NCBI RefSeq assembly: GCF_008868005.1 | Contig: NZ_WAAO01000001.1 | Span: forward strand, 310,001-374,000 | Reading direction: 5' to 3' | DNA from: Microbacterium algeriense | Lineage (GTDB): Bacteria; Actinomycetota; Actinomycetes; Actinomycetales; Microbacteriaceae | Length of the DNA stretch: 64,000 nucleotides | Shown: positions 51,674 to 60,197 of the stretch, in pieces | How positions within the stretch are numbered: position 1 is the first letter of the stretch | How the letters are laid out: every line of letters begins with the position of its first letter | Position numbers and translations under genes: made by a program | The notes under the pieces: model-generated | The model's database searches: none | The model's input: only the letters and a program-made list of their open reading frames with translations | Told to the model about the DNA's origin: nothing

Positions 51674-52420
51674 GTGCTGAACTCTCCAGAGCGAACCATG
51701 ACGACGGCCGCGCTCGGGCGGCGGGTGGGCTACTCGACGCAGCAGGTGCGCGATCTCGAGCGCCTCGGGGTGATCCCTCCGGCGCCGCGCGGTGCGAACG
51801 GGTATCGCCGGTACAGGTCCGAGCACGAGACGGCGTTGCGCGCCTACCGCGCGATGGCGGCGGCGATCGGCCCGGTTCCCGCCCGCCGACTGCTGCCTGC
51901 CGTCATCGCGGGCTCGGTCGAGGACGCCGCGGAGCGGATCGATCTTCTGCACGCGCGCCTCGCGGAGGAGCGCTCCCGCGTCCGGGAGGCACTGCGCGCC
52001 CTCGACGTGGCGATGGTCGAGGCCGACGACGTCTTCGCGGAGGAGGACGCGATGTCCATCGGCGAGCTCGCCCAGGCTCTCGGGGTCCGTCCATCGGCTC
52101 TGCGCCACTGGGAGGGTGAGGGACTCGTCCACCCGCTCCGCGCCGGAGCATCGACCCGCACCTACGGGGCGGCGGCGATCACGGAGGCCCGGATCGTCGC
52201 GGCGCTCCGCGGCGGCGGCTACCGGATCCCCGCCATCGCGCTCCTGCTCGACCAGGTGCGCGGGCACGTCGGCCCTCGCGCCGTTCAGGACATCCTGGAG
52301 GAAAGGCTCGCCGATCTGGCCCGGCGCAGCATCGCGCTGCTCGCCGCGGCAGCGAGCCTGCACGCGCTGCTCGTCGAACGGACCGAGCAGCCGTGCGCCG
52401 TGGTCACTCGGGACGCGTGA
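51674..52420 (+). CDS. MerR-like regulator with two HTH domains
   Basis: A 248-residue protein with a MerR helix-turn-helix at each end of its first 200 residues: residues about 8-55 (TTAALGRRVGYSTQQVRDLERLGVIPP) and about 125-185 (SIGELAQALGVRPSALRHWEGEGLVHP, RTYGAAAITEARIVAALRGG). A helical segment joins them. Tandem MerR heads in one chain are uncommon. GTG 51674 has gggaggagac. It is divergent from DUF6194-Imm5 and overlaps the deoR gene tail-to-tail by 17 nt. Confidence 0.85.
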   Translation: MLNSPERTMTTAALGRRVGYSTQQVRDLERLGVIPPAPRGANGYRRYRSEHETALRAYRAMAAAIGPVPARRLLPAVIAGSVEDAAERIDLLHARLAEERSRVREALRALDVAMVEADDVFAEEDAMSIGELAQALGVRPSALRHWEGEGLVHPLRAGASTRTYGAAAITEARIVAALRGGGYRIPAIALLLDQVRGHVGPRAVQDILEERLADLARRSIALLAAAASLHALLVERTEQPCAVVTRDA

Positions 52421-53153
52421 TCCGTGCAGTGAGCTCGTCGATCAGCGGATTCGTGTCGAGCGGGTCCGTGATGACGGCGGCGATCGCGTCGAAGGGCAGC
52501 ACGGGGTAGCGGGCGGCGCCGCCGATCTTGTCCTCGCTCGCCACCACGACGGTCTCCGAGCAACGCGAGGCGATCGCTCGCTTGGTGACCGCGTCGTCGA
52601 GCTCGCCTGTGGTGAGTCCGCGCTCGGGGTCGACGCCGGTCGCGCCGAGGAAGAACACGTCGGCCGCGAGATGCTGCACTGCCTCCATCGCCAGCGCGCC
52701 CCCGGCGACCATGGAATGGCGCGACAGCTCGCCGCCGATCAGGATCACCCGGGCGTCGGAGTGCTCCGCCACGGCGAGAGCGACGGCAGGACTCGGAGTG
52801 ATGACGGTGAGGTCTGCACCCGATGGAAGGTGCCGCGCCATCGCGAGAGTGGTCGTGCCGGCATCCAGGACGATCGTCGCCCCCGGCCGGACGCTCGCAG
52901 CAGCCCTGCGGGCGACGCGCTCCTTGCTCTCGGTGGCGAGCTCTCGTCGTTCCACCACGGGCGGTTCCGCTGCGGGGATCGGCAGGGCGCCCCCGTACAC
53001 CCGGAGGAGCCTGCCCTCCTCCGCGAGCTCGCGCAGGTCGCGCCGGATGGCATCCTCCGAGACGCCGAGGTCGTCCGCGACGGTCTTGGCGACCACTCTC
53101 CCCTCCCGGTCGAGAAGGGCCAGCAGGTGGTCTTTGCGCTGCGCGGCGAGCAT
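52404..53153 (-). CDS. DeoR family regulator
   Basis: A 249-residue protein: HTH about 5-55 (HLLALLDREGRVVAKTVADDLGVSEDAIRRDLREL) and sugar-phosphate-binding DeoRC domain (VARRAAASVRPGATIVLDAGTTTLAMARHL, VFFLGATGVDPERGLTT). It would sense a phosphorylated sugar or nucleoside. ATG 53153 follows tgaggaaac. Divergent from the DUF4406-like gene, whose promoter carries direct TTGCA repeats. Confidence 0.93.
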   Translation of the reverse strand: MLAAQRKDHLLALLDREGRVVAKTVADDLGVSEDAIRRDLRELAEEGRLLRVYGGALPIPAAEPPVVERRELATESKERVARRAAASVRPGATIVLDAGTTTLAMARHLPSGADLTVITPSPAVALAVAEHSDARVILIGGELSRHSMVAGGALAMEAVQHLAADVFFLGATGVDPERGLTTGELDDAVTKRAIASRCSETVVVASEDKIGGAARYPVLPFDAIAAVITDPLDTNPLIDELTARITRPE

Positions 53154-53169
53154 ATGTTTCCTCACGAAG

Positions 53170-53200
53170 TTGCACGTTCTTGCATGATTCAGACTACAGT
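53170..53200 (+). promoter_or_regulatory. Promoter and DeoR site before DUF4406-like gene
   Basis: TTGCA at 53170-53174 and 53180-53184 (10 nt apart, one helical turn) overlap a -35-like TTGCAC, and TACAGT (53195-53200) is a -10 box 7 nt before the ATG. DeoR-type binding at the direct repeats is inferred. Confidence 0.5.
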
Positions 53201-53207
53201 GGCCGAC

Positions 53208-53573
53208 ATGACAAAGCCACTTCTCATTCTGATCGCCGGTCCCTACCGGTCGGGAACCAACGGCGATCCCGACCTCATCGCCCGGAACCTCGCCCGCCTC
53301 GAAGAGGCCTCCGGCCCGCTCTTCCGCCTCGGACACGTGCCGATGATCGGGGAATGGGTCGCGCTGCCGATCCTGCGCACCCTCGATCCCTCGCACGCCG
53401 ATGACGGCGACGTGATGTACGAGACGGCGCACCGACTGCTGCAGCACTGCGACGCGGTGCTGCGTCTGCCCGGAGAATCCACCGGCGCCGACAAGGACGT
53501 CGAGATCGCGGAGCAGCTCGGTCTGCCCGTCTACCGCACCCTCGAGGAGGTCCCGGCGGCCGCGACTCCGTAG
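53208..53573 (+). CDS. DUF4406-like (nucleoside deoxyribosyltransferase-fold) protein
   Basis: A 121-residue protein: LLILIAGPYRSGTNGDPDLI, then LFRLGHVPMIGEWVALPIL and CDAVLRLPGESTGADKDVEIAEQLGLPVYR. This is the short DUF4406 form of the nucleoside 2-deoxyribosyltransferase fold; the Gly-Pro-Tyr turn and Asp/Glu residues form the base pocket in relatives. Substrate unknown. The leaderless-type promoter and divergent DeoR suggest control by a sugar or nucleoside phosphate. Confidence 0.87.
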   Translation: MTKPLLILIAGPYRSGTNGDPDLIARNLARLEEASGPLFRLGHVPMIGEWVALPILRTLDPSHADDGDVMYETAHRLLQHCDAVLRLPGESTGADKDVEIAEQLGLPVYRTLEEVPAAATP

Positions 53574-53582
53574 GCTAGGGGG

Positions 53583-53759
53583 ATGACCAAGAACATCTGG
53601 ACCATCCTCGGCGTGATCCTCGCCGTCGTGATCGCGTGGTGGATCGTGAGCGCGCTGTTCTCGGTCCTCGCCTTCGTCTTCAAGCTCGCGATCGTCGCGG
53701 TCGTCGCCGTGGTGGTCTTCCTCGTGCTCCGCGGGATCTTCAGCCGCAGCGACGACTGA
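53583..53759 (+). CDS. Small membrane protein
   Basis: A 58-residue protein: MTKNIWTILGVILAVVIAWW, then IVSALFSVLAFVFKLAIVAV and a last hydrophobic stretch ending FLVLRGIFSRSDD. Two or three membrane helices, basic/acidic end. Short proteins of this kind are common in Microbacteriaceae and have no known role. TAGGCT (53571-53576) overlaps the previous stop and lies 6 nt before the ATG, so it may have its own leaderless promoter. Confidence 0.8.
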   Translation: MTKNIWTILGVILAVVIAWWIVSALFSVLAFVFKLAIVAVVAVVVFLVLRGIFSRSDD

Positions 53760-53768
53760 CCGTCGGCG

Positions 53769-55160
53769 TCACGCCTTCGCGAACGCACCAACGCGGTACT
53801 TCGCGGCGCGGTGCGTGTCCTGCACGCGGTCGCCGCGACCATGGAGCTTGTTGCGGAGCGTGCCCGGGGCATACTCCTCCGGGTACGCCCCGCGCTCCCG
53901 CAGCACCGGGATGACGTGCTCGATGACGTCCTCCCACGTCCCCGGGGTCACCGCGTAGGCGAGGTTGAAGCCGTCGATGTCGGTCTCCTCGACCCACGAC
54001 TGCAGTTCGTCGGCGATCTCCTCGCCCGAGCCGACGATCGTGGGGCCCAGCCCGCCGATCGCGTTGTGGCGCCCGAAGTCGCCGACGGTCCACTCCCGCC
54101 CGAGGTCGGCTTCCTCCTTCAGATGCTGCAGCACGGACTGGATCGCGTTCGACTCGACGTTCCCGACCGGCTCGTCCTCCGCGTACTGCGAGAGGTCGAC
54201 GCCCATCCACCCCGACATGAACGTGAGCGCCCCCTCCGGGCTCGCGTAAGAGAGGTACTCGGCGTGCTTCGCGGTGGCCTCTTCGCTGGTCGCCGCGGTG
54301 ATCACCGTGAGCAGCGTGTAGATGCGGGCGTCGTACCGGTCGCGACCCGCCGCTTCGAGGGCGTCGCGGATGCGCTTCACGGTGCCGGCGAGCACCTCCT
54401 TCGACGGTGCGGCGACGAAGATGGCCTCGGCGTTCTCGGCCGCGAACCTCACCCCGCGCGGGCTGGCTCCGGCCTGATAGATCACCGGCGTGCGCTGCGG
54501 CGACGGCTCGGAGATGTGGATGCCGGGGACGCTGAAGTGCTTCCCCTCATGCCCGATCGGATGCACCTTTGCCGGGTCGGTGAAGATGCCGCGCTCGCGG
54601 TCCTCCACCACGGCGTCGTCCTCCCATGACCCCTCCCAGAGCTTGTAGAGCACCTCCACGTACTCGTCCGCGTGGTCGTAGCGGTCGTCGTGGGCGAGCT
54701 GGTCCTCCTGGCCCATGTTGCGCGCGGCGCTGGGCAGGTACCCGGTCACGACGTTCCAACCGATCCGGCCCTGCGTGAGGTGGTCGAGCGTGCTCAGGCG
54801 CCGGGCGAAGGGGTAGGGGTGCTCGAACGCGGTGCCGGCCGTGATGCCGAAACCCAGGTTCTCCGTGACGGCGGCCATCGCGCTGACCAGGAGGATCGGG
54901 TCGTTCACCGGCACCTGGGCGCCGTTGCGGATCGCGGCCTCGTTCGTGCCGCCGTACACGTCGTAGGTGCCCAGCACGTCGGCGATGAAGATGCCGTCGA
55001 AGGTCGCACCCTCGAGCAGCTTCGCCAGATCCGTCCAGTACGAGATCGTGTTGTACTGCCGCGACCGGTCGTCCGGATGCCGCCACAGGCCGGACGACTG
55101 ATGGGCGACGCAGTTCATGTCGAAGGCGTTGAAGCGGATCTGACGGGTCATGGGGTCCAT
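53769..55160 (-). CDS. FMN-dependent monooxygenase (NtaA/SnaA/DszA family)
   Basis: A 463-residue bacterial-luciferase-like protein: RQIRFNAFDMNCVAHQSSGLWRHP at the start, GTYDVYGGTNEAAIRNGAQV, QGRIGWNVVTGYLPSAARNMG (typical of NtaA/SnaA) and PVIYQAGASPRGVRFAAENA. It uses FMNH2 from a separate reductase to oxidise a small compound such as a polyaminocarboxylate, thiophene or fatty-acid-like substrate. An ATG four codons downstream is also possible. The upstream 220 nt hold a repeat array, not a clear promoter. Confidence 0.94.
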   Translation of the reverse strand: MDPMTRQIRFNAFDMNCVAHQSSGLWRHPDDRSRQYNTISYWTDLAKLLEGATFDGIFIADVLGTYDVYGGTNEAAIRNGAQVPVNDPILLVSAMAAVTENLGFGITAGTAFEHPYPFARRLSTLDHLTQGRIGWNVVTGYLPSAARNMGQEDQLAHDDRYDHADEYVEVLYKLWEGSWEDDAVVEDRERGIFTDPAKVHPIGHEGKHFSVPGIHISEPSPQRTPVIYQAGASPRGVRFAAENAEAIFVAAPSKEVLAGTVKRIRDALEAAGRDRYDARIYTLLTVITAATSEEATAKHAEYLSYASPEGALTFMSGWMGVDLSQYAEDEPVGNVESNAIQSVLQHLKEEADLGREWTVGDFGRHNAIGGLGPTIVGSGEEIADELQSWVEETDIDGFNLAYAVTPGTWEDVIEHVIPVLRERGAYPEEYAPGTLRNKLHGRGDRVQDTHRAAKYRVGAFAKA

Positions 55161-55233
55161 GAAAGGCGATGGCGGCGATCAGGTCGAGCCTCCCCGACAC
55201 GGACCGAAACAATCCGGGACCCGTGTCGGGCCG

Positions 55234-55344
55234 ACGGATGTCGGGTCGACGGATGTCGGGCCGGACGGATGTCGGGTCGACGGACGGATGTCGGGCCGAA
55301 TCGCCTGGTTCGGTCCGACATCCGTCCGGGCGCCCGACATCCGT
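55234..55344. repeat. ACGGATGTCGG repeat array, copy 2
   Basis: Direct units ACGGATGTCGGG at 55234, 55249, 55265 and 55284, alternately followed by TCG and CCG, then inverted CCGACATCCGT at 55315-55325 and 55333-55344. Period is about 15-19 nt. It lies between the pnuC stop and the monooxygenase start and matches copy 1 at 27928-28009. Confidence 0.82.
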
Positions 55345-55383
55345 CCGAGCGAGAGAGGAGCGAGAGAGGGGGAGGGACGGGGG

Positions 55384-56100
55384 TCAGGCGTCGGTGCCGT
55401 CGGCGTCGGGGCGCCGGGGGCTGGGATCGGGCGGCAGGATCTCGATCGGATGCGCGGCCTGGCGCTGCGCCCGCCACCAGATCACGAAGCCGATCGCGGT
55501 GAAGCCGCCGTAGAAGACGTACATGAGGCCCGTCGCGTAGTAGCCCGAGCTGAACAGCAGCGGCACCCCGACCACGTCGACCGCGATCCAGATCAGCCAG
55601 AACTCGGTCCACCCCTTGGCCATGCCGTAGGTGGCGAGGAGCGAGCCGACGAAGGTCCAGGCGTCCGCCCACACGGGCTCCCACGATCCGAGCGCCCGGA
55701 ACAGCGGGGTCAGGGCGATCGTGCCGACGATCATCACCAGCACGAGGCCGATGCGCGCGCTCGTCGGCGCCCACCGAGGGATGACACGTCCGCCGTCGAG
55801 GTTGCGCCAACGCACCCAGCCGTAGATCGCGACCGCGATGAACATGACCTGCCGGCCGGCCTGACCCAGCAGGTGCGGCAACGACGGATCAGGGCTCAGC
55901 GCCGACCCCAGGAACACCGTCAGCAGCAGCACATTGCCGATGATGCCCACCGGCCACGCCCACACCTTGCGCCGCATGCCGCCCAGCGCGCTCGCGAGGC
56001 CGAACGCGTTGCCGACGACTTCGCGCACGAGGAGGGTCTGCCCACCCGGCAGCGTCCACTGCGAGCTGAAGGCGTCGACGAACCACTGCAGCAGGTCCAT
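55384..56100 (-). CDS. pnuC: Nicotinamide riboside transporter PnuC
   Basis: A 238-residue membrane protein with about seven helices: NAFGLASALGGMRRKVWAWPVGIIGNVLLL, then VAIYGWVRWRNLDGG and LATYGMAKGWTEFWLIWIAVDVV, the PnuC motifs (WxxGxxxxxL and the W-x-W-I pair of the pore). It takes up nicotinamide riboside or a related vitamin by facilitated diffusion with intracellular trapping. It follows the GNAT gene by 5 nt on the minus strand. Confidence 0.93.
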   Translation of the reverse strand: MDLLQWFVDAFSSQWTLPGGQTLLVREVVGNAFGLASALGGMRRKVWAWPVGIIGNVLLLTVFLGSALSPDPSLPHLLGQAGRQVMFIAVAIYGWVRWRNLDGGRVIPRWAPTSARIGLVLVMIVGTIALTPLFRALGSWEPVWADAWTFVGSLLATYGMAKGWTEFWLIWIAVDVVGVPLLFSSGYYATGLMYVFYGGFTAIGFVIWWRAQRQAAHPIEILPPDPSPRRPDADGTDA

Positions 56101-56105
56101 CGTCG

Positions 56106-56633
56106 TCAGACCACGACGTCCGGTGCGGGGCGGTCGTCGAGCACGAGCTGCAGCATGCTGAGGTCGAGCCAGCGGCCGAACTTGGCGCCCACCTGCGGCA
56201 TGCGACCGACTTCGCGGAAACCGAGACGTTCGTGCAGCGCGATGGATGCGGTGTTCCCGCTCTCGATGCCACCGATCATCACGTGCATCCCGTCGGCCCT
56301 GGCGCGCTCGATCAGCGCGGTCATCAACGTCGTCCCGATCCCTCGGCCCCGCTGGTCGCCCCGCACGTAGACGGAGTGCTCGACGGTGTGCCGGTAGCCG
56401 CTGTGCGGTCGCCACTGCGCATAGGACGCGTAGCCGACCACCCCCGTCTCGTCCGCGGCCACGATCACCGGATATCCCCGTGCGGTGCGGTCGGCGAGCC
56501 AGGCGGCGCGATCCGCGCGGTCGACCGCGTCCTCGTTCCAGATCGCGGTCGTGTGCACGACGGCGTGGTTGTGGATCTCGGTGATCGTGTCGAGGTCGGC
56601 GCTCTCGGCGTCCCTGAGGTGCACGGCGGTCAT
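56106..56633 (-). CDS. GNAT acetyltransferase (phosphinothricin acetyltransferase-like)
   Basis: A 175-residue GNAT protein: VHLRDAESADLDTITEIHNH, VVGYASYAQWRPHSGYRHTVEHSVYV, RGDQRGRGIGTTLM (acetyl-CoA loop) and SIALHERLGFREVGRM. The order matches the PAT/Bar/YncA branch that acetylates amino groups of phosphinothricin or methionine analogues. ATG 56633 has a gaaggaag site. It overlaps neither neighbour but precedes pnuC by 5 nt, so the two form an operon. Confidence 0.92.
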   Translation of the reverse strand: MTAVHLRDAESADLDTITEIHNHAVVHTTAIWNEDAVDRADRAAWLADRTARGYPVIVAADETGVVGYASYAQWRPHSGYRHTVEHSVYVRGDQRGRGIGTTLMTALIERARADGMHVMIGGIESGNTASIALHERLGFREVGRMPQVGAKFGRWLDLSMLQLVLDDRPAPDVVV

Positions 56634-56706
56634 CGGGGGTTCTTCCTTCTTCGCGCTTCGGGTGCGCAAGCCGACGTTATCAGGGCATCGGACGCCGATT
56701 CCGATG

Positions 56707-57624
56707 TCAGACGTGGATGTCGGCGGGCGAGGTCTCGCCCTCGTGGAAGCTCGGCTTCTTGCCGAAGAGCTTGGCGATGCCGAGGACGATGCCGACGATC
56801 ACGAGACCCCAGACGAGGCCGGCGATCGCGGAGATGATCGTGTCGACGACCCAGACCACGAAGCCGCCGAGCGGCTCCAGCGCGTGCTCGACCGCGTGCA
56901 GCATGTCGGTCGGGGCGTGCACCCCCACCTCGCCGAGGTTGATCAGCACGAGGTGACCGCCGACCCACAGCATCGCGACGGTGCCGAGCACGCTGATGAA
57001 CCGGAACACCGCGGGCATCGACCGGACGATCCGGGTGCCGGTGTGCCGCACCCGCTGCACGGGGTTCTTCGCCATCTTCAGGCCGATGTCGTCGATCTTC
57101 ACCAGGAGCGCCACCGCGCCGTAGACCGCGACCGTCATGAGCACGGCGATCACGGCGAGGATCGCGAGGGTCGACCAGATGTCGAGTCCCTTGTCGAGGC
57201 TGGCGAGCGAGATGAGCATGATCTCGGTCGAGAGGATGAGGTCGGTGCGGACGGCGCCGAGCACGAGCTTCCTCTCGTCGCGGGCGCTCTCGTCGGCGTG
57301 GCCGTGCTGCACCCCGAACCACTCCAGCACCTTCTCCGCCCCCTCGAAGCACAGGTACGAGCCGCCGAGGATCAGCAGATACGGCAGCACCCACGGCGCG
57401 AAGGCCGTGAGCAGCAGCGCGATCGGGATGATGATGACGAACTTGTTCACCAGCGACCCGAGGGCGATCTTGCCGACGACCGGGAGCTCGCGCGCCGGCG
57501 TGATGCCCTGCACGTACTGCGGGGTCACGGCGGCGTCGTCGATGACCACCCCCGCGGCCTTCGCCGACGCCTTCATCGCGGCGCTCAGGATGTCGTCGAC
57601 GACGGCGAGCAGTCCAACGGACAT
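56707..57624 (-). CDS. DUF808 inner-membrane protein
   Basis: A 305-residue protein of the YedI/DUF808 family: LAVVDDILSAAMKASAKAAG, NKFVIIIPIALLLTAFAPWV, LGGSYLCFEGAEKVLEWFG and VRTDLILSTEIMLISLASL. It has about eight helices. Role unknown. A ribosome site (agaggacccgc) precedes the ATG. It is followed by the GNAT-pnuC operon after 73 nt. Confidence 0.92.
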   Translation of the reverse strand: MSVGLLAVVDDILSAAMKASAKAAGVVIDDAAVTPQYVQGITPARELPVVGKIALGSLVNKFVIIIPIALLLTAFAPWVLPYLLILGGSYLCFEGAEKVLEWFGVQHGHADESARDERKLVLGAVRTDLILSTEIMLISLASLDKGLDIWSTLAILAVIAVLMTVAVYGAVALLVKIDDIGLKMAKNPVQRVRHTGTRIVRSMPAVFRFISVLGTVAMLWVGGHLVLINLGEVGVHAPTDMLHAVEHALEPLGGFVVWVVDTIISAIAGLVWGLVIVGIVLGIAKLFGKKPSFHEGETSPADIHV

Positions 57625-57672
57625 GCGGGTCCTCTTTCCGTGGTGGGAAAGTCAGACTACCGACTCCCGGGC

Positions 57673-58395
57673 TCAGGCCCGCACGTTCTCCGCGGTGGCC
57701 AGCACCCGCTGCAGCGGCTGGTAGTGCTCGATGACGGCCTGGCGGTAGCGCTCGACGTCGCCCGAGCGCGCGGCGTCCAGCATGTCGCCATGCGCTTTGG
57801 CGGTCTTGTGGATGTCGTCGGGCTGCGCGATGCCGAGCTGCGGGAGCACGGCGGTGTGCACGTCCCAGAAGGCTCCGACGAGCTGGCCGACCAGGCGGTT
57901 GTCGATGGCGCCGAAGAGGCGGGTGTGGAATGCCCTGTCCTCGTCGAGGAAGTACTCGCCGCGCCCGGCCTTGTCGACCATCTCGGCGACGAGCTCGTCG
58001 AGCTCCGGGTCCGCCTGAGCCTGAGCGGCCTCGACCACGCGCTCCGCCATGGAGAGGTCGAGGGCGAGACGCACCTCCACGACCTCGCGCAGCGCCTGCA
58101 GCGACCCCTCGGGGGAGAGCACGCCGCGGAAGACGAGCGCCTCGACCATCGGGTCCAGCGACATCGGGCCCACGTAGGTGCCGTGTCCGTGCCGGACGTC
58201 GACGATGTCGAGGGTGGAGAGCGTGCGGATCGCCTCACGGACCGAGGAGCGCGACACGTCGAGCTCCTCGCAGAGCTCGGCCTCGGTCGGCAGCGGGTCG
58301 CCGGGGGTGAGTCCGCGCGTGAGGATGAGCTGCTTGATCTGATCCGCCGTCGTGGCTCGCCGCATCCGCGACGCCCTCCCCGTGGTGGACTTCAT
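57673..58395 (-). CDS. FadR-type GntR regulator
   Basis: A 240-residue protein: winged helix about 12-78 (ATTADQIKQLILTRGLTPGD, LDVSRSSVREAIRTLSTLDI) and FCD ligand domain (DEDRAFHTRLFGAIDNRLV with the metal-site residues). Divergent from the second ABC importer operon, 128 nt away; a perfect 18-nt palindrome between them is its probable operator. Likely a repressor released by the importer's substrate or a product of it. Confidence 0.93.
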   Translation of the reverse strand: MKSTTGRASRMRRATTADQIKQLILTRGLTPGDPLPTEAELCEELDVSRSSVREAIRTLSTLDIVDVRHGHGTYVGPMSLDPMVEALVFRGVLSPEGSLQALREVVEVRLALDLSMAERVVEAAQAQADPELDELVAEMVDKAGRGEYFLDEDRAFHTRLFGAIDNRLVGQLVGAFWDVHTAVLPQLGIAQPDDIHKTAKAHGDMLDAARSGDVERYRQAVIEHYQPLQRVLATAENVRA

Positions 58396-58470
58396 AGGGT
58401 CCCTCTCCTGCCTGCCGGAAACGCTCCGATCCTCTCACTCTTGTGATCCGGTCGAACGTGTGTTTAGAGT

Positions 58471-58488
58471 ACATCAGACGTCTGATGT
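58471..58488. promoter_or_regulatory. Perfect 18-nt FadR-type operator
   Basis: ACATCAGACGTCTGATGT is an exact palindrome 36 nt before the binding-protein ATG. It lies between the divergent fadR-type gene and the importer operon. Confidence 0.75.
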
Positions 58489-58523
58489 CCTCAAGGCGTC
58501 GCCCCCCACCACCTGGAGCACAC

Positions 58524-60119
58524 ATGAACCGACACAGCACCCGCCGCCGCGCGGGTCGTCTCGCGATGGCGGTCGCCGGCACGGTCGCCGCGTCCCTCGC
58601 CCTCGCCGGCTGCGGCGGCGGCGCCGCCAGCACCGCCGAGAGCCCTGCCGCGAGCGACATCGACCCGGACGGCATCATCGAGGCCGGGATCTCGTACACC
58701 CTGAACGGCAGCTTCGACCCGATGGTCGCCTCCGGCGCCGTGACGGTCTCGGCGAACTGGCACATCTTCGAGGGGCTCATCGACCTCGACCCCGTCACGC
58801 AGGAGCCCGCCCCCGCCCTCGCGGCCGACTTCCCGACGCAGGTCGACGAGACGACCTACGACATCGACCTCCGCGAAGGCGCGACGTTCCAGAACGGGGA
58901 CCCGGTCACCGCCGACGACGTGGTCTTCAGCTACGAGCGCGTCCTCGACCCGGCGAACAACTCCCTGTTCCGCTCGTTCGTCGAGTTCATCGACACGGTC
59001 ACCGCCGTCGACGAGGACACCGTCCGGATCACCACCGACTACCCGTTCTCGCTCATCGACGATCGACTCGGCGTCGTCAAGATCGTGCCGAAGGCCGTGG
59101 TCGAGGCCGACCCCGAGGAGTTCGGCGCGAACCCGATCGGCTCCGGTCCCTACGCCCTCGTCTCCGCCGTCCCCGAGGACAAGATCGTCTTCGAGCGGTA
59201 CGACGACTACAACGGCCCGCGTCCCGCGCTCGCCGCTGGCATGAACTGGAACCTCCTCGCCGACGCCTCCGCCCGCGTCACCGCGATGTCGACCGGCACG
59301 GTGCAGGCGATCGAGGACGTGCCCTACATCGACGCCGACGGACTGGCCGCCTCGGCCGAGGTCGAGAGCGTGCAGTCGTTCGGCCTCCTCTTCATGATGT
59401 TCAACACGAAGGCCGAGCCGTTCGACGACGTCCGCGTCCGCCAGGCGCTGCACTACGCGCTCGACATGGACAAGATCATCGAGACCGGCATGCTCGGCAA
59501 CGCCACCCCGGCCACGTCGTTCCTGCCCGAGGACTACCCGAACTACCACGAGGCCTCCACGGTCTACTCCTACGACCCGGAGAAGGCGGAGGAGCTGCTG
59601 GCGGAGGCCGGGGTCTCCGACCTCGCGATCACGCTGCGCATGACCGACACCGGATGGGTGAAGGAGGTCGCCCCGCTCATCAAGGAGTCCCTCGACGCGA
59701 TCGGCATCGACACCACCCTCGACATCAGCCAGTCCGCGTCGATGTACGAGAAGGTCGACTCCGGCGACTACACCGTCGCCATCGCCCCCGGTGACCCGTC
59801 GGTGTTCGGCGTGGACCCCGACCTGCTCATGAACTGGTGGTACGGCGAGAACGTCTGGACCCAGACGCGCACCGCCTGGGCCGACTCCCCGGAGTACGCC
59901 GAGCTGCGCACGCTGCTCGACACCGCCGTCACCCAGGAGGGCGAGGAGCAGCAGGAGTCCTGGAACCAGGCGTACGACCTGATCTCCGACCAGGCCGTGC
60001 TGTACCCGCTGTTCCACCGCAAGCTGCCCACCGCCTGGAGCTCACAGGAGCTGGTCGGCTTCCAGCCGGTCCCCACGACCGGACTGTCGTTCCTCGACGT
60101 CGGCGTGGCCGCGAAGTAG
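58524..60119 (+). CDS. ABC importer substrate-binding lipoprotein (family 5)
   Basis: A 531-residue lipoprotein: signal ending LALAGC (lipobox), then the family 5 binding fold (GIIEAGISYTLNGSFDPMVA, EGATFQNGDPVTADDVVFSY, RQALHYALDMDKIIETGMLG). ATG 58524 has ctggagcacac. It captures a peptide, opine or other organic ligand. It is followed by a hairpin and the two permease genes. Confidence 0.95.
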   Translation: MNRHSTRRRAGRLAMAVAGTVAASLALAGCGGGAASTAESPAASDIDPDGIIEAGISYTLNGSFDPMVASGAVTVSANWHIFEGLIDLDPVTQEPAPALAADFPTQVDETTYDIDLREGATFQNGDPVTADDVVFSYERVLDPANNSLFRSFVEFIDTVTAVDEDTVRITTDYPFSLIDDRLGVVKIVPKAVVEADPEEFGANPIGSGPYALVSAVPEDKIVFERYDDYNGPRPALAAGMNWNLLADASARVTAMSTGTVQAIEDVPYIDADGLAASAEVESVQSFGLLFMMFNTKAEPFDDVRVRQALHYALDMDKIIETGMLGNATPATSFLPEDYPNYHEASTVYSYDPEKAEELLAEAGVSDLAITLRMTDTGWVKEVAPLIKESLDAIGIDTTLDISQSASMYEKVDSGDYTVAIAPGDPSVFGVDPDLLMNWWYGENVWTQTRTAWADSPEYAELRTLLDTAVTQEGEEQQESWNQAYDLISDQAVLYPLFHRKLPTAWSSQELVGFQPVPTTGLSFLDVGVAAK

Positions 60120-60133
60120 CACCTGCCCGACAG

Positions 60134-60170
60134 GGCGGGGGCGCGCTCGCCCGAAGAGCGCGCCCCCGCC
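60134..60170. terminator. Intra-operon hairpin after the binding-protein gene
   Basis: GGCGGGGGCGCGCTC (60134-60148) and GAGCGCGCCCCCGCC (60156-60170), 15-bp perfect arms, loop GCCCGAA. It lies between binding protein and permease and may cause partial termination or protect the upstream mRNA, giving excess binding protein. Confidence 0.7.
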
Positions 60171-60197
60171 ACCCCACCCCCCCGGAAGGAGCGGCAC

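Noticed and set aside
55234..55344. CRISPR array at the ACGGATGTCGG repeats
   Set aside because: Units are short, nearly contiguous and switch orientation; there are no unique 30-nt spacers and no cas genes.
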